This document shows positions 1 through 7,381 of a DNA stretch of 27,400 nucleotides, in pieces. This stretch comes from Citromicrobium sp. (GTDB lineage Bacteria; Pseudomonadota; Alphaproteobacteria; Sphingomonadales; Sphingomonadaceae). Within the stretch, counting starts at the first letter, position 1, and each line of letters opens with the position of its first letter. The notes beneath the pieces were generated by a model, which did not search any database, had not been told where the DNA came from, and worked only from the letters and a program-made list of their open reading frames with translations. The stretch is from positions 1 through 27,400 of the forward strand of contig PAVA01000020.1 in assembly GCA_002712945.1 (NCBI GenBank). The letters are read 5' to 3'. A program made the position numbers and the translations under genes.

Positions 1-217
1 CAAGCCGGTGCTGGTGATGCGCGAGACGACCGAGCGGCCCGAGGGCGTCGAAGCGGGCACGGCCAGGCTGGTCGGTACCGACCCCGAAGCCATAGAGCGC
101 GAGGTGAACCGCATGCTCGACGACGAGGCCGCCTATGCCGCGATGGCCCAGGCGCACAACCCCTTCGGCGACGGCAAGTCATCGCAGCGCATCGCGGAGC
201 TGATGGCCGGCAACTAG
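1..217 (+). CDS. wecB: UDP-N-acetylglucosamine 2-epimerase, C-terminal end (partial)
   Basis: Only the last 72 codons are present; the gene begins before the window and the open frame runs in from the edge. The visible part contains [15 protein letters not shown] followed by RLVGTD, then an amphipathic helix and [13 protein letters not shown], which is the characteristic C-terminal end of non-hydrolysing UDP-GlcNAc 2-epimerases (WecB/MnaA). The family interconverts UDP-GlcNAc and UDP-ManNAc in the cytoplasm. The next plus-strand gene is wecC, whose product oxidises UDP-ManNAc, which supports the call. The stop codon overlaps, within a CTAG tetranucleotide, the stop codon of the convergent epimerase gene on the other strand, so no room is left for a dedicated terminator. 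Family assignment is secure; start and full length cannot be seen. Confidence 0.93.
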   Translation, partial: KPVLVMRETTERPEGVEAGTARLVGTDPEAIEREVNRMLDDEAAYAAMAQAHNPFGDGKSSQRIAELMAGN

Positions 218-1215
218 CCTATCCCATGATAGGCCTTGAACCAGTCGACGAAGCGCGGGAAGCCTTCGGCGGCGGTGGTTTCGGGTTGGAAACCGTGGTC
301 ACGCGCGATGGCGTCGATATGGGCGAAGGTACGTGGCACGTCGCCCTTCTGCATCGGGTGCATCTCGACCTGCGCCTTGCGGCCACAGGCCTGCTCGATG
401 ATCGCGATCACGTCCATCAGCTGTTCGGGGGCGTTGTTGCCGATATTGTAGATGGCGTGCGGGGCCACGCTGCCGCCGGGCTTGGCAGCACCGTCATCGG
501 CGGGCGGGGAATCGAGGCAGGCGATCACGCCGCGTACGATATCTTCGATAAAAGTGAAATCGCGCTGCATATTCCCGTGATTGAAGACCGGGATCGGTTC
601 GCCCGCGAGGATTTTGGAGGTGAAGATCCACGGCATCATGTCGGGTCGCCCCCAGGGGCCGTACACGGTGAAGAACCTCAGGCCCGTCTGCGGCAGGCGG
701 TAGAGATGGGCGTAGCTTTCGCTCATCAGCTCGTCCGCCTTCTTGGTCGCGGCATAGAGCGAGTAGGGATGGTCGACCCGGTCCTCGACCGAGAAGGGCA
801 CCTTCTCGTTGCCCCCATAGACCGAGCTCGAGCTGGCATAGACCATGTGCTCGACCTGCCGCTGCCGCGCCAGTTCGAGCATGTTGAGATGCCCGTTGAG
901 GTTGGAATGGGCATAGGCGCGCGGGTTCTGGAGCGAGTAGCGCACGCCCGCCTGCGCGCCGAGATGCGCGATCCGGGTGAAGCTCTCGCCCTCCAGCGCC
1001 CGCTCCAGCGCTTCGTGGTCGGCGAAGTCGCAGTGGATGGAGCGGAAGGCCTCGCCCGCGCACTTCGCCACGCGCTCCAGCCGGTCGCGCTTGAGCGAAA
1101 CCGGGTAATAATCGTTCAGATTGTCGATTCCGATCACGCGGTTGCCACGCGCGCACAGCGCCTCGGCCAAGGCCGCGCCGATGAATCCGGCGGCTCCGGT
1201 AACCAATATCTCCAC
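214..1215 (-). CDS. NAD-dependent epimerase, probable UDP-glucuronate 4-epimerase
   Basis: The product is a 333-residue extended short-chain dehydrogenase/reductase. It has the NAD-binding GAAGFIG at residues 7-13, a Ser cluster at 128-131 and the catalytic YxxxK pair Y154/K158. [13 protein letters not shown] near residue 34, GVRYSLQNP near 90 and [10 protein letters not shown] near 184 are the pattern I associate with UDP-glucuronate 4-epimerases (LpsL/GAE type), which make UDP-galacturonate for surface polysaccharides. Length fits that family. The open frame extends upstream to 1341, but I chose GTG at 1215 because it begins the Rossmann strand (MEILVTG) and AGGAG lies six bases before it. 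It lies on the opposite strand between wecB and wecC. UDP-glucose 4-epimerase is a less likely alternative. Confidence 0.85.
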   Translation of the reverse strand: MEILVTGAAGFIGAALAEALCARGNRVIGIDNLNDYYPVSLKRDRLERVAKCAGEAFRSIHCDFADHEALERALEGESFTRIAHLGAQAGVRYSLQNPRAYAHSNLNGHLNMLELARQRQVEHMVYASSSSVYGGNEKVPFSVEDRVDHPYSLYAATKKADELMSESYAHLYRLPQTGLRFFTVYGPWGRPDMMPWIFTSKILAGEPIPVFNHGNMQRDFTFIEDIVRGVIACLDSPPADDGAAKPGGSVAPHAIYNIGNNAPEQLMDVIAIIEQACGRKAQVEMHPMQKGDVPRTFAHIDAIARDHGFQPETTAAEGFPRFVDWFKAYHGIG

Positions 1216-1321
1216 GCGAGACTCCTTGCCTGCCAACCGCCCTAGCAGCCGGGGCGTTACCATAAATTTTACCGCGTCCGTGCAAAAGCGCCCGCATGGA
1301 ATGCCGCGACAGGAAGGCCGC
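1216..1321. promoter_or_regulatory. Divergent intergenic region, probable promoters for the epimerase and wecC
   Basis: These 106 bases separate two genes transcribed away from each other, so promoters in both directions are expected here. A locally AT-rich patch (CATAAATTTTAC near 1260-1271) stands out in GC-rich surroundings and could hold a -10 element. I could not find a convincing -35/-10 pair in either direction. AGGAAGG at about 1310 is the likely ribosome binding site of wecC, and AGGAG at about 1222-1226 on the minus strand serves the epimerase. Promoter presence is inferred mainly from gene arrangement. Confidence 0.35.
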
Positions 1322-2584
1322 ATGACGAACGACAAATGCACGGTGGCCGTGGTCGGCCTCGGCTATATCGGCCTGCCGACCGCCGCGATCATCGCGCGCA
1401 GCGGGTGCGAGGTGATCGGGGTCGATACCTCGCAGGACGTGGTCGAGACGATCAACCGGGGCGATATCCATATCGAGGAGGTCGATCTCGACGGACTGGT
1501 CCAGGCGGTTGTCTCGCGCGGCACCCTGCGCGCCAGCACGCAGATGCCTACGGCCGACGTCTACGTCATCGCCGTGCCCACCCCCTTCAAGCGCGACAGT
1601 CAGCACGAGCCCGATACGGGCTACGTCATGGCGGCAGCGGACGCGATCGCGCCCGTGCTCAAGCCGGGCGCGCTGGTGATCGTCGAATCGACCTGCCCGG
1701 TCGGCACGACCGACGCCGTGCGCGACCGGCTGGCCGAAAAGCGCCCCGATCTCTCGATGCCCGGCCTCGTGCCCAGCACGCCCGATATCGCGGTCGCCTA
1801 TTGCCCCGAGCGCGTGCTGCCGGGGCGCATTCTGGAAGAGCTTGTGCATAACGACCGCTCGGTCGGCGGGATCACGCCGCGTTGTGCGCGCAAGGCGCTT
1901 GCCTTCTACAAGCGTTTCGTGCGCGGCGAATGCGTGACGACCGAAGCGCGCGCGGCGGAAATGACCAAGCTGGTCGAAAACGCCTATCGCGACGTCAACA
2001 TCGCCTTCGCCAACGAGCTCTCGATGATCGCCGACAAGCAGGGCCTCGACGTGTGGGAGGTGATCCGCCTCGCCAACCGTCACCCGCGCGTGAACGTCCT
2101 GCAGCCGGGCCCCGGCGTCGGCGGACACTGCATCGCGGTCGATCCGTGGTTCATTGTCCACGGCGCACCCGAGGAATCGCGCGTGATCCGCACCGCGCGC
2201 GAGGTCAACGATGCCAAGATGCACCACGTGCTCGATCGTGCGAGCGCGCTGGTGGCCGAAAACCCTCAGGCGCGGGTCGCGTGCCTCGGCCTCGCCTTCA
2301 AGGCCAATATCGACGATTTCCGGGAAAGCCCCGCGCGCTTCATCGCCGCGCGGCTGGCGCGCCAGTTCGGCGATCGGATTGCCATCGTCGAGCCCTATGC
2401 GAAGGAGCTGCCGGTCGAATTCGGCGACACCGGCGCGCAGCTGATCGACATCGACACCGCGCTGGAGACCTGCGGCATCCTGATCGTGCTCGTCGACCAC
2501 GACCTGTTTCGCTCGATTCCGGCGGAAGAACGCCGCCACATGACGGTTTACGATACGCGCGGGATCTGGGCGGGCGCGCATTGA
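1322..2584 (+). CDS. wecC: UDP-N-acetyl-D-mannosamine dehydrogenase
   Basis: The product is 420 residues, the usual length for WecC. It oxidises C6 of UDP-ManNAc twice, giving UDP-ManNAcA, with NAD as acceptor. Visible features in order are the N-terminal Rossmann motif GLGYIG at 12-17, AVPTPF near 84, ESTCPVGTT at 122-130, CPERVLPG at 161-168, a conserved Lys at 216 in AEMTKLVEN, and the catalytic Cys at 270 in GVGGHCIAVDPWF. The last motif is typical of UDP-ManNAc rather than UDP-glucose dehydrogenases. The frame is open to 1121, but ATG at 1322 is preceded by AGGAAGG and starts just before the Rossmann strand. Partial wecB upstream supplies the substrate. A UDP-GlcNAc 6-dehydrogenase (WbpA-like) is the main alternative. 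Confidence 0.93.
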   Translation: MTNDKCTVAVVGLGYIGLPTAAIIARSGCEVIGVDTSQDVVETINRGDIHIEEVDLDGLVQAVVSRGTLRASTQMPTADVYVIAVPTPFKRDSQHEPDTGYVMAAADAIAPVLKPGALVIVESTCPVGTTDAVRDRLAEKRPDLSMPGLVPSTPDIAVAYCPERVLPGRILEELVHNDRSVGGITPRCARKALAFYKRFVRGECVTTEARAAEMTKLVENAYRDVNIAFANELSMIADKQGLDVWEVIRLANRHPRVNVLQPGPGVGGHCIAVDPWFIVHGAPEESRVIRTAREVNDAKMHHVLDRASALVAENPQARVACLGLAFKANIDDFRESPARFIAARLARQFGDRIAIVEPYAKELPVEFGDTGAQLIDIDTALETCGILIVLVDHDLFRSIPAEERRHMTVYDTRGIWAGAH

Positions 2585-2590
2585 GATAGC

Positions 2591-2626
2591 GTGCCGCCGG
2601 GCCGGGTGGACCGCCTGTCCCGGCAC
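2591..2626 (+). terminator. Imperfect GC-rich hairpin after wecC, weak terminator candidate
   Basis: Seven bases after the wecC stop, GTGCCG-CC-GGG (2591-2601) can pair with CCCGGCAC (2619-2626), leaving a two-base bulge. No run of T follows, so it does not qualify as a classical intrinsic terminator. It may be an RNA-stabilising or attenuating hairpin, or chance in GC-rich DNA. Confidence 0.2.
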
Positions 2627-2633
2627 GGCTAAG

Positions 2634-2662
2634 GCATGCATCCCGTATCCACCGGATGATGC
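2634..2662 (+). repeat. Inverted repeat directly upstream of the lipoprotein start
   Basis: GCAT-G-CATCC at 2634-2643 is complementary to GGATGATGC at 2654-2662, apart from one bulged G, with a ten-base loop. The right arm ends one base before the start codon at 2664. In the mRNA this would fold over the region where a ribosome must bind, and no strong Shine-Dalgarno sequence is visible here. It could limit translation; the short stem makes coincidence possible. Confidence 0.3.
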
Positions 2663-2663
2663 A

Positions 2664-3098
2664 ATGCTTTCCAGCCGTATCCTGACCGCACTGGTTGTGC
2701 CCGTTCTGCTCGTCGCCTGCTCGGGTGCGGACGAGGCTACGGAGACGGCGCGTGCCGACCAAGAGGCGAGCGATCCGCCGGGCGTGGCGCAGGCGCTTTC
2801 GCTGGCGGGGCGTATCGACGAGGACGGCGATTCGAGCGATTACGACCGCGCCATCGGCTGCGCGGCCGCGTTGCGGATCACCGCGACCGCGCTGGCGCCG
2901 CTGACTTCGGGCACGGATTCGCGCGAGGTCCGCATGATCAACGCCGCCGCCGACGAATTCGCCAGGCGCGCCCGCTCGGCCGATGGCAGAGAGGGCCGCA
3001 CCGTTTCCGCAGATATCGAGCGGCGGATGGCCGAAAACGCGGAGGACAGTGGCGGTCAGGCGCAGCGCGCAATCGCTTGCGCCAATACGCTGGAATGA
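2664..3098 (+). CDS. Small hypothetical lipoprotein
   Basis: The product is 144 residues. The first 18 form a lipoprotein signal peptide: Arg at 5, a hydrophobic stretch to 18, then the lipobox LVAC with Cys19 as the predicted lipidated residue. The mature part is hydrophilic and rich in Ala, Asp, Glu and Arg, mostly helical in appearance. It contains two similar short motifs, RAIGCA at 62-67 and RAIACA at 135-140, giving two further Cys that could form a disulfide in the periplasm. I do not recognise the family. It lies 79 bases downstream of wecC on the same strand and ends ten bases from a convergent gene. A role in the polysaccharide locus is suggested only by position. Confidence 0.75.
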   Translation: MLSSRILTALVVPVLLVACSGADEATETARADQEASDPPGVAQALSLAGRIDEDGDSSDYDRAIGCAAALRITATALAPLTSGTDSREVRMINAAADEFARRARSADGREGRTVSADIERRMAENAEDSGGQAQRAIACANTLE

Positions 3099-3108
3099 CC
3101 GGCGCGCC

Positions 3109-4341
3109 CTAGCGCGTTCCGAGCCCCGGCGAGTCGATGGTGAGCACGATTTCTCCGGGGGTGGCCCGCGTGCTCACCGACAGGGTCACCATCTGATAGG
3201 CGCATCCGCGCGGCACGGTGAATTCCCGGCCCAGGACGAACTCGGACGCGAGATCCCGCCGCGCATCGGCGATCACATTCCGGCCCCCCTGCGATACGCA
3301 GGCGATCTGCATCTGCGCGGTGTCGGCCGGGTCGTGCCCCTCCGACTGCATCGGGAAGGCCATGGCGTAGGTGCCGGGCGGCAGGGCCAGCAGCCTGCGC
3401 ATGATCCCCGCGGATACGCCGGCGCTCATGCGCGCTTCCAGCTCCAGCCGCGAATCCGCGCCGGCAATGAACAGCGAATCGACGTCGCCCATCTGGAAGG
3501 GTTGCCAGGTGAAGGGGGCAAGCGAAGTCTCGGTCGTCGCTTCGGTGAACCGCACGTCGCGCAGCGTGGCGGGATCGCCACCGCCGACAACCTCGTACAG
3601 CCTGCGGGCAGTGTCGTAATCCTCCTGCCCCACGACGACCGAAAGCAGCTCGGGCACGCGGGTCGCGAATTGCGGGCCTTCGGGGAAGCCGCCCGCCTCC
3701 ACCGCGAGCGCGACGATCGAGGCGGGCTCGCTGGAATTCGAGATGGCATAGCGCAGGAACGGCTCGAGCCACGGCGTCGATGCGTCCATATAGGGCAGGA
3801 AGCGCTTGCGGATCGCCGGTTCGCGCATCGCTTCGGTAAGGATGGGATAGAGCGTCGGCCGGATGCTGTCCGAGACCCGCATCGCGGTGTCGTAATGCTC
3901 CAGCGCCTCGGCCACGTCGTTCCGGCGCACCGAGTCCTCGATCAGGAACAGCTGCGTACCGAGATCGCGGCGCGAGAGACGGTCGGCCATCGCCATCTGG
4001 CGACCGATCACGCTGAGGTCCGAATTCGCCAGCCGGACCAGCCCGTAAAGGCCGAAAGCATCGGCGTTGAGAGGGTTTTGCGCGATCGAGCGCCGCGCCG
4101 CGCCCACCGCGCGGGCTCCGGCATTATCCTCGTTCGATCGGACCGCGAGGCGGGCTTCGGCGGCACGCACCAGCGCGACCGGATCGTCGGCGTCGAACCA
4201 CAGCGCAAGGCTCGGGTTGCGGACATGGAAGACCATGCTGCCCGCCTGCGTTATCGAACTCCACGCGAGGAGCAGGGCGAAAACCAGCAGCAGGGGCCTG
4301 GCCCACCGGGCCTTGCCGTCAGAAATCGGAAGGCGGGGCAT
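3109..4341 (-). CDS. Membrane-anchored hypothetical protein with TPR-like helices, cotranslated with the Wzc-like kinase
   Basis: The product is 410 residues. Residues 15-34 form one N-terminal hydrophobic segment after a basic stretch, so the protein is probably anchored in the inner membrane with its bulk in the periplasm. Residues 55-155 read as paired amphipathic helices (AARRSIAQNPLNADAFGLYG and similar) resembling tetratricopeptide repeats. The C-terminal part is richer in beta structure and has two Cys. The start ATG shares one base with the stop of the upstream tyrosine-kinase gene (TGATG), which strongly suggests translational coupling. It is the last gene of the export group. I do not recognise a named family; a role in export or chain-length control is inference from position. 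Confidence 0.8.
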   Translation of the reverse strand: MPRLPISDGKARWARPLLLVFALLLAWSSITQAGSMVFHVRNPSLALWFDADDPVALVRAAEARLAVRSNEDNAGARAVGAARRSIAQNPLNADAFGLYGLVRLANSDLSVIGRQMAMADRLSRRDLGTQLFLIEDSVRRNDVAEALEHYDTAMRVSDSIRPTLYPILTEAMREPAIRKRFLPYMDASTPWLEPFLRYAISNSSEPASIVALAVEAGGFPEGPQFATRVPELLSVVVGQEDYDTARRLYEVVGGGDPATLRDVRFTEATTETSLAPFTWQPFQMGDVDSLFIAGADSRLELEARMSAGVSAGIMRRLLALPPGTYAMAFPMQSEGHDPADTAQMQIACVSQGGRNVIADARRDLASEFVLGREFTVPRGCAYQMVTLSVSTRATPGEIVLTIDSPGLGTR

Positions 4342-6563
4342 CAGGCCGTTTTTTCTTCGCGCCCGTAATTGAGCCCGTAGCCGTAGCCATATCCGTAGCC
4401 ATAGCCGTATTGCGAGCTTTCCTTGCCGGAGAACTTCGTCATCACAGCGCCGAGCACGGTGGAATTGCTGTCATACAGCCGCTCGAGCGACATGTTGATG
4501 CCGCGGATCGGAACACCGCGCGCCTCGATCACGTAGACCACGCCCTGCACCGACCGGCTGATGAGCGGCGCGTCCGCGAGGCCGAGCAGCGGCGGCGCGT
4601 CGACGACCACGTGGTCGAACTGCTCCAGCAGCTTGTCCACCATGTCCTTCGCCCGGTCCGTGCTGAGCAGTTCGGCGGCGCTCGGCGGGGTGCGCCCGGC
4701 GGTCATCAGCCAGAGATTGGGGATGCCGGTCTCGCGCACCAGCCCGCGCAGATCGTCCTGCCCGGTCAGGTAATCGGTGAAGCCGTTTTCGTTCGTCATG
4801 TCGAACAGGGTGTGGATCGACGGCGAACGCATGTCCGCGTCGATCAGCACCACCCGCTTGCCCGTCCGCGCGATGACGCAGGCAAGGGCATAGCTGGTCG
4901 TGCTCTTGCCCTCGGCCGGGCGGCTGGAGGTGACCATGAAGGATCGGGGCACGCCGTGGGTGGTCGACATCGCAAGGTTCGACCGGACGGTGAGATAGGC
5001 TTCGGAAAGGTCCGACTTGGGATCGCGGATGATCTCCGAAATCTCCTCGGTATCCTCGTCGGTCGTCGGGACCGCACCCAGCAACGGGAGGCCTGTCCGC
5101 AAGGTGACGTCGGCCGGATCGCGAATGCCCTCGTCGAGCTGTTCGAGCGTGAACACCGCGACGCCTGCCAGCGCAAACCCCGCAAACAGCGAGATCAGCA
5201 GGTTGAGCGGAAGGTTGGGTGAAGACGGACCGGCGGGAATCTGGGCTTCGTCGACGATCGCGATATTGCTGGCGCCCACGCTTGCGACGCCGATCTCGCG
5301 ATAGCGCTGCAGCACGCCCTCGTAGAGCTGGCGGTTGGTGTCGACCTCGTTCTGGTAGATATTGTACTGGATCCGCGCGCGTTCCTGGTCGCGCAGCTGC
5401 CCGGTCAGCGCGTTGACGCGCGCCCGCAGCGTTTCCTCACGCTCCACCGCCGCGCGGTATTCGTCCTGCGCGCCGCCCCGCACCCGGGCTTCCTCGCGCG
5501 CGATGGCCTGATCGAGCGAGGCGATCTGTTCCTGCAGGTTCCTGGCGGCGGGATAGCCCGGCTCGAACTGGACCATCAGCTCCGCATACTGCGCCTGGAG
5601 TTCGGACCGGCGAGCCCGCAGATTGGAGATGGCCGTATTGTTGACCGTACTGCCGCCGGCGCCGGTCCGCGCCTGCGATTCGAGCAGGACGCGCTGCGCA
5701 GTCGCTTCGTTGAGGGCTTCGTTGATCGCCTCCAGATTGCGCGAAGCCAGCGTCGGACTGGCGACGGTATTGCCGTCCTGCTCTACCCGCTCGAGGATGA
5801 CGATGTCGTTCTCGTTCGCGTAGGTGACGAGGCGGCGTTCCGATTCCTCCACCTCCTGCTGCAGCTCGGCCAGCCGCCGCTCGAGGAATTCGCGCGCCTC
5901 GGCGGTCGATTCGTAGCGGCGGTCGATGCTCTCGGCGATGAACTGGCGGGCCCACTCATTCGCGACCTGCGCGGAGATCGCGGGCGAGGCGCTGGTATAC
6001 TCGATGTCGACAAGAGCCGACCGCACGACCGGCTTGATCGCGATGTTATCCAGCAACAGGTCTACCGCGGTCTCCTCCCGGCGGGCGAGTTCCTCGCGCG
6101 AGGGTGCCGCCCCGGTGTCGGCCAGGAAGGGCGTATTGTCGCCATCGAGCCCGTGGGCGGCGAAGAATTCGGGCTTGCTGGCCAGCCGCATCTCGCGCGC
6201 CACCCGCTCGGCGATCGCGCGCGTGCGCAGCAGCTGGTACTGCGTGTCGTAGAATTCCTGATCGAAGGTGCGGTCGACCTGATCGACCCCCTCGACATTG
6301 GTGATCTGCTGTTCCTGGCGGCTGATCTCGATCCGCGAGCTGGCGCTGTATTGCGGCGTTGCCAGCAGGGTGATCGCCAGACCGGCGAGCAGGGCGAGAA
6401 CGACGATCCCTGCGACGACCCATTTCTGGCGGACGAGGATCGCCCAGTACTCGCGGATCAGCGGGGTCTCGTTACGGATCCGGGTGGGGCTCTCCGACCC
6501 GTCGCCGCCATCGTCCAACAGCGTGCTGCCCCTGTCCGAGGGAGGATTTCCCGCCATGCTCAT
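4341..6563 (-). CDS. Polysaccharide co-polymerase/tyrosine autokinase (Wzc/ExoP-like, Wzz domain fused to BY-kinase)
   Basis: The product is 740 residues, usual for a fused Wzz-BY-kinase. Order of parts: cytoplasmic N-terminus; TM1 at about 48-68; Wzz-type periplasmic domain; long coiled coil at about 215-425, rich in Glu, Gln and Arg; TM2 at about 452-473 following a Pro-rich PSSPNLP; then the kinase domain. The kinase has Walker A SSRPAEGKS (546-554), Walker A' VLIDADMRS (572-580) and Walker B VVVDAPP (652-658). A C-terminal tyrosine cluster, six Tyr-Gly pairs plus one more Tyr, spans 719-733. Such proteins cycle between phosphorylated and free states to control chain length and export together with a Wza-type channel. 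The gene for that channel lies 23 bases upstream, and the next gene overlaps by one base. A second ATG two codons in is an alternative start. Confidence 0.95.
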   Translation of the reverse strand: MSMAGNPPSDRGSTLLDDGGDGSESPTRIRNETPLIREYWAILVRQKWVVAGIVVLALLAGLAITLLATPQYSASSRIEISRQEQQITNVEGVDQVDRTFDQEFYDTQYQLLRTRAIAERVAREMRLASKPEFFAAHGLDGDNTPFLADTGAAPSREELARREETAVDLLLDNIAIKPVVRSALVDIEYTSASPAISAQVANEWARQFIAESIDRRYESTAEAREFLERRLAELQQEVEESERRLVTYANENDIVILERVEQDGNTVASPTLASRNLEAINEALNEATAQRVLLESQARTGAGGSTVNNTAISNLRARRSELQAQYAELMVQFEPGYPAARNLQEQIASLDQAIAREEARVRGGAQDEYRAAVEREETLRARVNALTGQLRDQERARIQYNIYQNEVDTNRQLYEGVLQRYREIGVASVGASNIAIVDEAQIPAGPSSPNLPLNLLISLFAGFALAGVAVFTLEQLDEGIRDPADVTLRTGLPLLGAVPTTDEDTEEISEIIRDPKSDLSEAYLTVRSNLAMSTTHGVPRSFMVTSSRPAEGKSTTSYALACVIARTGKRVVLIDADMRSPSIHTLFDMTNENGFTDYLTGQDDLRGLVRETGIPNLWLMTAGRTPPSAAELLSTDRAKDMVDKLLEQFDHVVVDAPPLLGLADAPLISRSVQGVVYVIEARGVPIRGINMSLERLYDSNSTVLGAVMTKFSGKESSQYGYGYGYGYGYGLNYGREEKTA

Positions 6564-6586
6564 TGCCTGAAACTACGCCTTATCAA

Positions 6587-7309
6587 TCAGTCGAGGGTGG
6601 TCTGAAGAAGAACCGTCAGAGGGGTTGCGATCAGCGCGGCGGCTCCGACGAGGTTGTCGAACAGCCTGCGCGAACGGCTTTCCCCGACGACGACCGTATC
6701 GTTCGGATAGATCGCGGGATCGCCGTACATTCCGCGGCTGATCGCTTCGAGATTGTAGAGCGTCGCCATGCGCTGCCCGTTGACCGTCCGGAACACCACG
6801 ACGTCTTCGGAATTGGCGAATTCGGAAAGGCCCCGCGCCGTGGCGACCGACTTGAGCAGCGAGGACTTGCCTTCCACCGGGTAGACGCCGGGTTGCATGA
6901 CCTGGCCATAGACGACGATCGAACGCGCTGCGGTGTCCTCGACCGTGGTCGTCACATCGGGGTCGCGCACGAACTGGCCCCGCAGCCGGCTTTCGATCAG
7001 CGCAGATACTTCATTGGCTTCCAGCCCGGCGACCGTCAGCGTGCCGACCAGCGGAAACTCGATCTGGCCGTTGGCATCGACCTTGACCTTGCGTTCGCTG
7101 AGTTCGGGCACGCCGAAAACGTCGATGCTGAGCGTGTCGAACGGACCCACGCCGTAGGATATGGTCGGCCCGACCACGTCGTCGCCGGTCGGCGGCGGGA
7201 GGTCGCCCTCGACCACCTGAAGGCCCGGCGCCCCCCCGATCGGGGCCGGTTTTCCGGCACAGCCCGCCAGGGCAATCGCTGCCACACCCACAAGCAGTTT
7301 CATTCGCAT
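6587..7309 (-). CDS. Outer-membrane polysaccharide export lipoprotein (Wza/OPX family)
   Basis: The product is 240 residues from ATG at 7309. A lipoprotein signal (MRMKLLVGVAAIALAGC) gives a lipobox LAGC with Cys17. Residues about 50-125 match the polysaccharide export sequence domain, including YGVGPFDTLSIDVFGVPEL and DANGQIEFPLVGT, and about 130-175 an SLBB-type domain (VYGQVMQPGVYPVEG). A hydrophobic or amphipathic helix at 218-236 may be the membrane-spanning helix that lines the outer-membrane pore in Wza. The open frame continues upstream to 7351, but only the later starts place the signal peptide at the N-terminus. It is shorter than E. coli Wza (about 380 residues), as is common for alphaproteobacterial relatives. 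It partners the kinase encoded next. Confidence 0.93.
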   Translation of the reverse strand: MRMKLLVGVAAIALAGCAGKPAPIGGAPGLQVVEGDLPPPTGDDVVGPTISYGVGPFDTLSIDVFGVPELSERKVKVDANGQIEFPLVGTLTVAGLEANEVSALIESRLRGQFVRDPDVTTTVEDTAARSIVVYGQVMQPGVYPVEGKSSLLKSVATARGLSEFANSEDVVVFRTVNGQRMATLYNLEAISRGMYGDPAIYPNDTVVVGESRSRRLFDNLVGAAALIATPLTVLLQTTLD

Positions 7310-7381
7310 GGCTCGATCCCGACCCCGTTTGAACTGTCCCGAACCGCGCACCTTTATCGCGCCCGGCCTTGTCGAAGCATA

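Noticed and set aside
226..1245. Long plus-strand open frame of 339 codons opposite the UDP-glucuronate 4-epimerase-like gene
   Set aside because: It mirrors the real gene on the other strand and arises from high GC content; its product is rich in Arg, His and Gly with no family motif.
494..2641. Minus-strand frame of 715 codons spanning wecC and part of the epimerase
   Set aside because: It is antisense to wecC, whose motifs are unmistakable, and its translation is low-complexity Arg/His/Asp-rich without a recognisable domain.
2983..4368. Plus-strand frame of 461 codons opposite the TPR-like membrane protein
   Set aside because: The opposing minus-strand frame has a membrane anchor, balanced composition and a one-base stop-start overlap with the kinase gene; the plus frame has none of these.
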